Shown: piece by piece, positions 17,009 through 24,246 of the stretch
How positions within the stretch are numbered: the stretch's first letter is position 1
How the letters are laid out: every line of letters begins with the position of its first letter
Assembly (NCBI RefSeq): GCF_900115665.1
Contig: NZ_FOXH01000002.1
Span: forward strand, 124,001 to 188,000
Source: Pseudarcicella hirudinis
GTDB taxonomy: Bacteria > Bacteroidota > Bacteroidia > Cytophagales > Spirosomataceae
Direction of reading: 5' to 3'
Length of the DNA stretch: 64,000 nucleotides
Made by a program: the position numbers and the translations under genes
The notes under the pieces: generated by a model
What the model was told of the DNA's origin: nothing
The model's database searches: none
The model's input: only the letters and a program-made list of their open reading frames with translations

Positions 17009-19270
17009 TTAGAAAAAATAAGTTAAACTTAATTTTGCCGAAAATGGTGTTCCGGGTGTGAAGTGAATCTCTTCAATCGGTTCTTTTTCTCCTTTCAATC
17101 TGCTTTCAGTGGCAAATTGAGTTTCTTTCCATCGGGTATTCAGAATATTTTGTATCGATAAGCCCAAAGTATATTTTTGTCTGGTATAATTAAGCTGTCC
17201 GTCAGTTACAAAATACCCTCTGGCTACAATTGAATTATCTTCGTTAGCAGGCCTGTCGCCAACATAACGGTATCTTAAACTTCCGCTAAACCCTTTTTTA
17301 CCTTGCAAGGTTAATCCGCCCATTGTGGTAATAATCGGAGCCAGAGGCAAATAACTTTGTCCTTCCGGCTGGCCAATTGCTCTTGGTTTGGTTGCATTGA
17401 AATCCACATCTGCAAAAAGCGTTCTGGTAAGCTGATAACGAACAGAAAGATCTATTCCTTCTCTTCGTGATTGCCCGCTTGGTTCTACGACACCTTCATC
17501 TCCGACATACACAAATTCCTGGTCAAGCCACAAATACCAGGCTGCTGCATTAATCAGCAATTTGGGAAAGGGTTTGAAAATAATACCTAAATCAGATCCG
17601 TAAGCAGCAGGCAGAATCTGTTTTCCGGCTTGTGCTACTACCACTCTTGTATCGTTGGAATGAAAGCCCTTTCCGGTATTCAAATATAGCTGCAACTGAG
17701 GATTGAAGGTGTAATAAAAGTTAAGTTTGGGAGAAATTGTGTAATCATCTGCCTTTTTCAATTCCACCGGGTTATTGAGTAAATCCTCATAGCGGTTGTT
17801 AAAAAAATCAATTCTTACCCCTGCATTCATACTGAAGCGATCTGAAAACTGAACCAATTCATCAACATATGCTCCGACATTAATTTCATTGATATTTCCA
17901 TACATTTTACGTTCAAGCGTAACGGATCGGTCTTTGGTATGAGAAAGTTCAGTATTATGGGTAATATCCTGACGGTAATTCAATCCGAATGTTGAAGTTA
18001 TTTTGGTTTTCCCCAGTGTATAAAAGCTTGAAAAGCTTCCGTTGTATCCGAAAAGATTTCTTTTTTCTTTCTGACGAATCTGATCTCCGTTAATGGTATC
18101 TTCTTTAAAAAAGGTAAAATTTGAGTATAACTCGAAGTTATAATTGCTGTAAAAAAACTGATTTTTGATTACATGCTGTTTTGGCGTGACGGTAACAAAC
18201 TCTGCGTTAACATTAGTTCTGCTGGTTTCTCCTCCTTCGGAAGGATCAATCGAACCGAAAAAGTCAATCATGCCGGATTCAACAGCCCGATCAGGAATCT
18301 GTCCTGAATGATTCCATTTACTCCAAAAAGTAGATGCCGTAAAATTCACATTGGTATTCTTGCTGATGTGTCCGTGGTATTTGCCGAATATATTTAATCT
18401 TTTGAAATTCTGCGGGTTATCAAAATAGGAATTGGTATATGAGTATTCTGAGGCAATATAGGCCGACTGGTTTTTCTCCTTCAGCTTTTCTCCGAGTAAA
18501 TCAATCGCAGCCATTGCACGATAGGTATCAAACTGACCGGCTTCCAGTTTAAACATGCTTTTATCAAGTGCAGTACGTGTGCGAAAATCTACCCAGCCTG
18601 CTGTCGTAAAATTCCCTTTATCTGCCTGATATGGTCCTTTTTTAAAGTCCACACCTTGTACTAATTCAGGAATAACAAAGTGCAAATCTGCATAACCCTG
18701 TCCATGCGCATGTGAAACCATGTTTACGGGCATGCCATCTACTGTCAGACGAATATCTGTTCCGTGGTCGAGGTCAAAACCTCTTAAAAAAATCTGCTCG
18801 GCTTTTCCTCCTCCTGCATGTTGCCCGATAAACAAGCCCGGAACCATACGCAGAATTTCCTGGGAATTATTGATGGGTCTGAGTTTAATATCCAGACTGC
18901 TTATCAATTGCTGGTCATGCGCCCGGCCGGATGAGACCACTACTTCGCTCAACTCTATCCGGGAAACATCCATATAAGTTTTGACAAACGTAGTCTGGTC
19001 TTCCAGTACCGCTACCGTCAGTATCTGCGTCTTGAATCCGATATGAGAAATTTCCAGTTTAAAAGAAGCTACCGTCAAACCGCTAAACTGGTATTGCCCT
19101 AGTTCGTTGGTCACGGTGGCCTTGCCGGTTCCTGAAAGTATCACTGTAGCACCCTTCAGGGGTTGTTTCGTGGCATTGTCAAAAACGGTCCCGTTGATTT
19201 CTCCGAGATGGGCAAAAGCATTAAAGCTCAGGATGCATAAAATAAGGCTTAAGAAGTAAGTGTTTTTCAT
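17009..19270 (-). CDS. TonB-dependent outer-membrane receptor
   Basis: A 753-residue active-transport receptor. It has a signal peptide (1-20), a carboxypeptidase-regulatory-like N-terminal domain (about 23-105, beginning INGTVFDNATKQPLKGATV), a plug domain (about 115-235) and a 22-strand-type barrel ending in aromatic residues (LSLTYFF). The plug has a VSHAHGQGYADLH stretch with three histidines, which may hint at a metal or metal-chelate ligand; this is weak. There is no SusD partner next to it, so a glycan-utilisation role is less likely. Confidence 0.9.
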   Translation of the reverse strand: MKNTYFLSLILCILSFNAFAHLGEINGTVFDNATKQPLKGATVILSGTGKATVTNELGQYQFSGLTVASFKLEISHIGFKTQILTVAVLEDQTTFVKTYMDVSRIELSEVVVSSGRAHDQQLISSLDIKLRPINNSQEILRMVPGLFIGQHAGGGKAEQIFLRGFDLDHGTDIRLTVDGMPVNMVSHAHGQGYADLHFVIPELVQGVDFKKGPYQADKGNFTTAGWVDFRTRTALDKSMFKLEAGQFDTYRAMAAIDLLGEKLKEKNQSAYIASEYSYTNSYFDNPQNFKRLNIFGKYHGHISKNTNVNFTASTFWSKWNHSGQIPDRAVESGMIDFFGSIDPSEGGETSRTNVNAEFVTVTPKQHVIKNQFFYSNYNFELYSNFTFFKEDTINGDQIRQKEKRNLFGYNGSFSSFYTLGKTKITSTFGLNYRQDITHNTELSHTKDRSVTLERKMYGNINEINVGAYVDELVQFSDRFSMNAGVRIDFFNNRYEDLLNNPVELKKADDYTISPKLNFYYTFNPQLQLYLNTGKGFHSNDTRVVVAQAGKQILPAAYGSDLGIIFKPFPKLLINAAAWYLWLDQEFVYVGDEGVVEPSGQSRREGIDLSVRYQLTRTLFADVDFNATKPRAIGQPEGQSYLPLAPIITTMGGLTLQGKKGFSGSLRYRYVGDRPANEDNSIVARGYFVTDGQLNYTRQKYTLGLSIQNILNTRWKETQFATESRLKGEKEPIEEIHFTPGTPFSAKLSLTYFF

Positions 19271-19583
19271 ATGTTTGCTGATGTGATGAAGTTATTAAAT
19301 CCGCTCAGTTTTCAGATCAGATTTATTGCAAATATCGGGAAAAACAGAAGGATTTTGGTTCGTTTCTTCTAATAATCACCTCATGTTAATCTTTTCAGAG
19401 GAGTTTTTCTGGCAATTTGCCCTCATCCAATCTGTTTTTATTCTTCAAAAATGATGACTTTTATCAGTGACAGATCTGTCATTCATCATTCTATCCGGAT
19501 GGTCTTTTGACGAATTTTGTACCTGTAAAACGGATTATTATCTCTTTTTTGACAGTAACTATTTCGATAATACTTATACCAAT
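19271..19583. other. Divergent intergenic region
   Basis: A 313-base gap between the leftward TonB receptor gene and the rightward dioxygenase gene. It contains a perfect palindrome (listed separately) and no supported gene. A reading frame open from GTG 19467 is simply the in-frame upstream extension of the dioxygenase gene. Confidence 0.5.
19468..19481. promoter_or_regulatory. Perfect 14-bp palindrome, candidate operator
   Basis: TGACAGATCTGTCA reads identically on both strands. It lies 103 bases upstream of the dioxygenase start in the divergent promoter region, a typical place for a dimeric-regulator site. No cognate regulator is identifiable. Confidence 0.4.
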
Positions 19584-20396
19584 ATGATTCCATTTGAGCC
19601 AAAAACTTTCACATTGGGTGAAAAATTAACGGATGAACAACTTTGGTTTTTCAATAAATACGGTTTCCTCCACTTTAAGCATTTTATTTCAAAAGATACT
19701 GTAAAACAATTTCTGTCTGAAGCGCATCGTATTGAAAAGGATTGGCTTGAAGCGGGGCTTACCAAAATGAATGGTATTCCACTGAAATTCGGGAAAAACC
19801 CAGATGGTGCGTCTATGATTCAGCGTTTGTGTTTCCTTTCTCAGAACAGTCAGATTCTTCATGAATATCTGAAAGATCCCCGTCTGAAAGCACTTACCCA
19901 ATTATTGGGATATGATGCCCGGATTGGCGAAAATGAGAAAGACGGCCTGGTTTTTAACCATTATGTAAATGCTGAAAACAGTAAATTTACACAGATGGGA
20001 TGGCATACCGACAGTCCCAGGGATTTGTTTTTAGGTCAGAAAATACTGAAAATGTTAAATGTAGGTACGCATCTGGATGATTGCCCGAAGGAAAACGGCG
20101 GGCTCAGGGTTTTACCTGGCACACATAACCAAAGCCGTTTCAAGCTTCTTTTCGGTAAAAAACAGTTTATTGACCATCGTCCGGATCCAAATGAAGTAGG
20201 CCTGGATATCGAAGCCGGAGATTTAACTGTACATGACGGCGATTTATGGCATCGGGTAGAAGTTTGTCCTTTTACCGGGGAAAACTCAAGACGAAGAGTA
20301 ATGTATATTCCGATAGTAACCGGAAAATACGCTCCGAAAGATGCCGGAAGCAAAACACCGTTTTACCACAGACTGGCGAAAGTAGTGCAATTCTAA
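19584..20396 (+). CDS. Phytanoyl-CoA dioxygenase family protein
   Basis: Fe(II)/2-oxoglutarate-dependent oxygenase, 270 residues, cytosolic. The iron-binding HxD is in GWHTDSPRD and the distal His in DLWHRVEV; an Arg a few residues later (NSRRRVMY) is suited to 2-oxoglutarate binding. The start ATG 19584 gives the usual N-terminus (MIPFEPKTFTL); a GTG at 19467 would add 39 uncharacteristic residues. It is followed after 23 bases by a fatty acid desaturase gene, suggesting lipid hydroxylation or desaturation as a joint theme. The substrate is unknown. Confidence 0.85.
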   Translation: MIPFEPKTFTLGEKLTDEQLWFFNKYGFLHFKHFISKDTVKQFLSEAHRIEKDWLEAGLTKMNGIPLKFGKNPDGASMIQRLCFLSQNSQILHEYLKDPRLKALTQLLGYDARIGENEKDGLVFNHYVNAENSKFTQMGWHTDSPRDLFLGQKILKMLNVGTHLDDCPKENGGLRVLPGTHNQSRFKLLFGKKQFIDHRPDPNEVGLDIEAGDLTVHDGDLWHRVEVCPFTGENSRRRVMYIPIVTGKYAPKDAGSKTPFYHRLAKVVQF

Positions 20397-20419
20397 CACA
20401 GAGTCAAACCTTAATTTGT

Positions 20420-21166
20420 ATGTATATTCTTATCTTTTTTGTTGCCCACTGGTACCTTTCCTTGTTTTCGCAAACTTTCTTTTTGCATCGGTATGCGGCA
20501 CACGGAATGTTTACCATGTCTAAAGGCTGGGTAAAATTCTTTTATATTTTCACTTATATCACACAGGGATCTTCTTTTTTAAGTCCGAAAGCGTATGGAA
20601 TTATGCATCGCCTGCATCATGCCCATGCGGATACTGAAAATGACCCGCATTCTCCGGGTTTTTCCAGAAATATGTTTGATATGATGTGGAAAACTAAAAA
20701 TATTTACAATGATATTCTGAACGACCGGGCTGATATTGAACCAAAATTCAAGAAAAATGTTCCCAATTGGGGATTTATTGAAAAACTGGGAGATTTATGG
20801 CTGTCCAGAATTATGTGGGGCACTTTGTACACGCTTTTTTATATGAAGTTTGCAACGAGTCCCTGGGAATATTGTCTGCTGCCAATACATTATCTGATGG
20901 GTCCTGTTCATGGTGTTATCATCAACTGGTTCGCTCATAAGTATGGCTATGTGAATTTCAAGGTAAACGATACTGCGAAAAATCTTCTTCCCTTCGACTT
21001 TCTGATGATGGGGGAATCTTATCACAACAATCATCATAAGCTGGGTGGAAGAGCCAACTTCGGCGTAAAATGGCATGAATTTGATCCTACTTATCCGGTC
21101 ATTTTGTTGCTGAATGCTTTAAAAATCATCAAACTAAAACCCAATAACGACTTAAACTATATGTAA
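20420..21166 (+). CDS. Fatty acid desaturase (stearoyl-CoA 9-desaturase-like)
   Basis: Integral-membrane di-iron desaturase, 248 residues. The three histidine boxes are HRYAAH (HX4H), HRLHH (HX2HH) and HNNHH (HX2HH), in the order and spacing of acyl-CoA/acyl-lipid delta-9 enzymes, with hydrophobic spans between them. It introduces a double bond into membrane acyl chains. The frame stays open upstream into the dioxygenase gene, but the box spacing and a membrane-type N-terminus (MYILIFFVAHWYLSLF) fix the start at 20420. Probable operon with the dioxygenase. Confidence 0.92.
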   Translation: MYILIFFVAHWYLSLFSQTFFLHRYAAHGMFTMSKGWVKFFYIFTYITQGSSFLSPKAYGIMHRLHHAHADTENDPHSPGFSRNMFDMMWKTKNIYNDILNDRADIEPKFKKNVPNWGFIEKLGDLWLSRIMWGTLYTLFYMKFATSPWEYCLLPIHYLMGPVHGVIINWFAHKYGYVNFKVNDTAKNLLPFDFLMMGESYHNNHHKLGGRANFGVKWHEFDPTYPVILLLNALKIIKLKPNNDLNYM

Positions 21167-21228
21167 GCGTATTGTTTAAAATAAGTAACAGGTCATTAAC
21201 GTATTAATTTGTAATCTGGATGATTTAG

Positions 21229-21262
21229 AATGTAGAGACAGCAATTATGTCTCTACATTTTT
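21229..21262 (+). terminator. Terminator after desaturase gene
   Basis: Perfect 11-bp stem AATGTAGAGAC/GTCTCTACATT (21229-21239 with 21249-21259), 9-nt loop, then TTT. It ends the dioxygenase-desaturase operon. Its overlap with an upstream in-frame ATG argues for the later haemoglobin start. Confidence 0.8.
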
Positions 21263-21294
21263 GCATGAAAATCCATTTATATAATAAGGGAAAC

Positions 21295-21705
21295 ATGAAA
21301 AAGGCATTAGAAAATAAGGAAGATATCAAGCTATTAGTTGATAGTTTTTACGATAAAATCAAGCAGAATGAACTACTGGCTCCGATTTTTATTGATCAGA
21401 TGCAGGTAAACTGGGAAAGTCATCTACCAAAAATGTATGATTTCTGGGAAATGATTCTGTTTGACGGAACGGAGTTCAGGGGAGCACCTATGCGCGCGCA
21501 TTTGATTGTCAATAACAAAGTACCGCTTAACAGCGGGCATTTTGAACAATGGCTGCAATTGTTTTTCGATACGGTTGATGAATTATTTGAAGGAGAAAAA
21601 GCAGATGAGGTAAAAGTCAGAGCTTATAACATTGCAAATTCCTGGGCTTATAAGATGGAATACATCAATAGTCAGCAAGCGGAAAGCAGACCGATACCCG
21701 ATTAA
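21295..21705 (+). CDS. Group III truncated haemoglobin
   Basis: A 136-residue haem protein of the 2/2 globin group III, proposed to bind O2 or detoxify NO. It has a B-helix Tyr19 (DSFYDKI, position B10), the conserved Trp51 in the E helix (FWEMILF), and a proximal His candidate His69 (MRAHLIV) before the F-helix segment HFEQWLQLF. Start ATG 21295 is preceded by a good ribosome site (AATAAGGG). The earlier in-frame ATG at 21247 falls inside a terminator. Neighbours are stress and low-oxygen genes. Confidence 0.9.
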   Translation: MKKALENKEDIKLLVDSFYDKIKQNELLAPIFIDQMQVNWESHLPKMYDFWEMILFDGTEFRGAPMRAHLIVNNKVPLNSGHFEQWLQLFFDTVDELFEGEKADEVKVRAYNIANSWAYKMEYINSQQAESRPIPD

Positions 21706-21710
21706 CAAGA

Positions 21711-21745
21711 AAAAGGGGAAGTTTAATACACTTCCCCTTTTTGCT
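21711..21745. terminator. Bidirectional terminator
   Basis: Perfect 12-bp stem AAAAGGGGAAGT/ACTTCCCCTTTT (21711-21722 with 21730-21741), 7-nt loop, between the convergent globin and universal-stress genes. Confidence 0.88.
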
Positions 21746-21772
21746 TAAGCTTAAAACATGTGCTCATAAAAT

Positions 21773-22624
21773 CTAATCCATAAATATTTGTTGTTTCTTC
21801 CGAACTATTAAAATCGGCAGGTTTGATGCCTGAATAAAATGTTTTGTAACGCTTTTATGAAATAACTCCTCAAAAAAACCTCTTTCCTGATTCGCCAGAA
21901 TTAATAAATCGGTTGGATGTGTCTTTAAATAAGTCTCCAGTCCCTGTATTACATTCGAGCGGTTAAGGTTTTTAAAAGTGACGTTTTCTCCTTCAAATTC
22001 CTCCCGCATCCATTCAATTACATCTGCCGGGTCAACAATAGCGGGTTCATATTCTTCTCTGATATGCAGAACCGTTATTTTTGATTTAAAAAGCCTGGAA
22101 AAATCCACCACGGAATGTGTCCCTGCTATTTCATCACTTTCAAAATCAGCGGCATAAAGCATATTTTCCCAGGGCTTCAGCGATGCTTTTTCCGGAACAA
22201 TCAATACCGGACAATCAGAATGATGTGCTACCCGATATGAATTTGTACCTAAAAACTGGTCAATTATGTTTGAAGCGCCTTTGGTTCCCATAACAATAAA
22301 GTCAGCTTTATAGTCTGCGGCAGTTGACAATATGCCCTCCGACGGGAAACCGTATTTTACACAGGCTTCTATGTTCTCCCCCTCAAATCCTGTCTCTTTA
22401 ATAAATTTCTCTTTAAACTCATTGAATTGCTCCCAGGCGACATGCTTCTCATCTTCAATCAGAGTTGTCGCATCGTATGCAAGCTGGTCTGAGGTAATTA
22501 CCGGTATACCATAAATATTTAATAAAATAATTTTTGCCTTGATCTTTTTGGCAAGCATCACAGCGAAATGGGCAGCATGAGCAGCATTCTCGCTGAAATC
22601 AGTTGGAAACAAGATACTTTTCAT
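21773..22624 (-). CDS. Universal stress protein, tandem UspA domains
   Basis: A 283-residue protein of two UspA domains. The first (about 1-145) starts MKSILFPTDFSENA and has the ATP-binding loop GTKGASNIIDQFLGTNSYRV with a C-terminal PVLIVPE strand. The second (about 150-280) is degenerate at the loop. Cytosolic; its role in starvation or low-oxygen survival is known for the family but not specific here. It sits next to a Crp-fold regulator gene and the truncated haemoglobin gene. Confidence 0.92.
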   Translation of the reverse strand: MKSILFPTDFSENAAHAAHFAVMLAKKIKAKIILLNIYGIPVITSDQLAYDATTLIEDEKHVAWEQFNEFKEKFIKETGFEGENIEACVKYGFPSEGILSTAADYKADFIVMGTKGASNIIDQFLGTNSYRVAHHSDCPVLIVPEKASLKPWENMLYAADFESDEIAGTHSVVDFSRLFKSKITVLHIREEYEPAIVDPADVIEWMREEFEGENVTFKNLNRSNVIQGLETYLKTHPTDLLILANQERGFFEELFHKSVTKHFIQASNLPILIVRKKQQIFMD

Positions 22625-22693
22625 AAGTATAACGTGTTTGTCGGTTCAAAGTAAATAAGAACTGAGTTGTTTTAGGATGACTTCTGCTACAAT

Positions 22694-22717
22694 AAAAAAT
22701 GATCTTCGTCATTTTTT
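22694..22717 (-). terminator. Terminator of the cNMP-domain gene
   Basis: Stem AAAAAATGA/TCATTTTTT (22694-22702 with 22709-22717) with a 6-nt loop. On the minus strand it ends in a T run just after the stop of the gene at 22721. The core also reads TGA-N6-TCA, so a Crp/Fnr site is an alternative reading. Confidence 0.6.
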
Positions 22718-22720
22718 CTC

Positions 22721-23134
22721 TTATTCAAATTCGCGCTGAAAAACATGAAACTGGTCGCACATCTTCTGAATAAAATAACGTCTTGCTTTTTCGTTCTGGG
22801 AAATAAGTCCGGCGATCAGCAATCTATCAAAAACCAGCAATATAGATGTATCCTTAACAACGGCCGTCTGCTCATGTTTATTTTCCAGAATCATTTCTTC
22901 AAGGCCTAAAAAACACCTTTGTCTTGAAATATTAAACACAATTCCGGTATCTTTTTGAAGTTCTACTTCCCCGTCTTTCAGAAAAAAAACGTAATCAGCA
23001 TCCTGCTCCTGTTTAAACAAAAACTCTCCTTTGTTGAAGAAAAGCTCTGTTCCTTTTTCTAAGATTTTACTTTCAATATCAATCATATCGTCTATCATGT
23101 TAATCAAAAAGTCTGAAATCCAGCACTTTCCCAT
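22721..23134 (-). CDS. Cyclic-nucleotide-binding-fold protein without HTH
   Basis: A 137-residue protein with a single Crp-type effector domain (jelly roll: NKGEFLFKQEQDADYVFFLKDG, split here as NKGEFLFKQ and YVFFLKDGEVEL; then a phosphate-loop-like segment) and a dimerisation-helix stub at the C-terminus. There is no winged-helix DNA-binding domain, so it cannot itself act as a Crp regulator. It may be a sensor partner or a truncated regulator. An alternative start at ATG 23098 (MIDDMIDIES) is plausible. Close to the Fnr-like gene and the cbb3 oxidase cluster. Confidence 0.75.
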   Translation of the reverse strand: MGKCWISDFLINMIDDMIDIESKILEKGTELFFNKGEFLFKQEQDADYVFFLKDGEVELQKDTGIVFNISRQRCFLGLEEMILENKHEQTAVVKDTSILLVFDRLLIAGLISQNEKARRYFIQKMCDQFHVFQREFE

Positions 23135-23174
23135 GTGATAGCACTAAGTTAAGAAGGGAATTAAAATTTGGAAA

Positions 23175-23186
23175 TGACAAATGTCA
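23175..23186. promoter_or_regulatory. TGACA-N2-TGTCA palindrome, candidate Crp/Fnr-type operator
   Basis: TGACAAATGTCA lies 41 bases upstream of the start of the cNMP-domain gene. It differs by one base from the TTGAC-N4-GTCAA pattern seen for HcpR/Crp-Fnr family sites. The Fnr-like gene next door is a candidate for the protein that binds it; unproven. Confidence 0.4.
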
Positions 23187-23208
23187 ATGGAGCGGGTGAC
23201 TCATCTTT

Positions 23209-23910
23209 CTAATCGTATAAACTGCTTATTTTCACCAGTTTATCTGCACTTAAAATCGTAATAGTACTGCCCTGTGTGCTGACGATCCCTTCTTCTTTAA
23301 ATTCTGAAAGGAATCTGATTACAGTTTCTTTAGCCGTACCGACAATTGCGGCAAGGTCTTCTCTTGAAATGGCAATAGAGAAATATCCTTCCTCTTTCTT
23401 CTGATAGGTATTTTTAAGCAGTAAAAGGGCCTCAGCCAAACGTTCTCTGACTGGTTTCATGGCCAAATGTATAAATTTATCCTGCGTATCTCCTAAAGCC
23501 TTTGCCAGCATTCTCATCAGATCGTTAGCTACTTTAACATTACTATCGATGAGCTTGTTAAAATCAGTTGCAGGAATGAAACAGGCTTCTGTATCATCCA
23601 GCGCAATAGCAGATGCAGTATATTTTGAGTTTTCAATCAGAGAACGATACCCCAGGGTATCTCCGGATTTAGCAAGTCTGATAATCTGCTCTTTTCCGTC
23701 TGAACCCAAACGGCTTACTTTTACTTTACCATTAAAAACACAGAATAATCCAAAAGGGCGATTCCCTTCATGGAAGATTACCTGACCTTTTTTATACGTA
23801 TTAAAGCATTTATTTTCTGTCAGGCTTTCCAGTTCCTGAAAAACGCAGTTCCTGAAAAGTGAATTGTTTTTAAACTCGCAAGTTGTACAAACCGGAATGG
23901 AAGCCTTCAT
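23209..23910 (-). CDS. Crp/Fnr family transcriptional regulator
   Basis: A 233-residue regulator. N-terminal cysteines (Cys8, Cys11, Cys22 in a CTTC...RNC pattern), with Cys35 and Cys57 nearby, could bind an iron-sulphur cluster as in Fnr. The effector jelly roll spans about 36-125, the dimer helix about 128-160 and the C-terminal winged helix about 165-230. The recognition helix is near AISREDLAAIVGTAKETVIR, typical of Crp/Fnr. It is divergent from the cbb3 oxidase maturation gene, with a Fnr-like box in the shared region, and is probably the oxygen-dependent regulator of that cluster. Confidence 0.88.
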   Translation of the reverse strand: MKASIPVCTTCEFKNNSLFRNCVFQELESLTENKCFNTYKKGQVIFHEGNRPFGLFCVFNGKVKVSRLGSDGKEQIIRLAKSGDTLGYRSLIENSKYTASAIALDDTEACFIPATDFNKLIDSNVKVANDLMRMLAKALGDTQDKFIHLAMKPVRERLAEALLLLKNTYQKKEEGYFSIAISREDLAAIVGTAKETVIRFLSEFKEEGIVSTQGSTITILSADKLVKISSLYD

Positions 23911-24042
23911 AATGTTATTGGGGTTCTGTTAAGCACTATTTTACCTTTGGGTAATCTATTTGTGAATAAATTACAATACGCTGTTTTTCAAATATTTAAC
24001 AAATTAATATTATCTGTTTCAAAAACGCTTTCTCATCCGGAT

Positions 24043-24056
24043 CTGATAAAAATCAA
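24043..24056. promoter_or_regulatory. Fnr-type box
   Basis: CTGATAAAAATCAA matches TTGAT-N4-ATCAA in all but the first base. It lies 133 bases upstream of the Fnr-like gene and 190 upstream of ccoI, suggesting control of one or both by the adjacent regulator. Confidence 0.5.
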
Positions 24057-24057
24057 C

Positions 24058-24145
24058 AATCAGAATGACATTGCGAAGGTGCGAAGAAACCGCATCTTAG
24101 AAAATGATATTTATCACTTTTAATTAAATCCTTCGTCATTCTGAT
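24058..24145. repeat. Imperfect inverted repeat
   Basis: Left arm 24058-24079 (ATCAGAATGA...CGAAGG) and right arm 24129-24145 (CCTTCG TCATTCTGAT) are inverted copies, except that the left arm has five extra bases (CATTG). The spacer of about 50 bases is AT-rich. It looks like a small dispersed palindromic element or a folded RNA; no second copy was found in this window. Confidence 0.4.
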
Positions 24146-24246
24146 CGCAGATTTTATTTCGGAGGTTTGGCAAATAATTCACTGGCGCATTAAGCTGATT
24201 TCTGAAAAGTACAGCATTTAATGATTGTCTGAAAATTTGTCAGAAT

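Larger units (their letters stand above)
23911..24246. other. Divergent promoter region of the Fnr-like gene and ccoI
   Basis: 336 bases, AT-rich. It holds a Fnr-type box and an imperfect inverted repeat (each listed separately) and no supported gene. Confidence 0.6.

Noticed and set aside
19467-19583. GTG-started N-terminal extension of the dioxygenase
   Set aside because: The extra 39 residues are atypical; the ATG at 19584 gives the expected N-terminus, and the GTG overlaps the palindrome.
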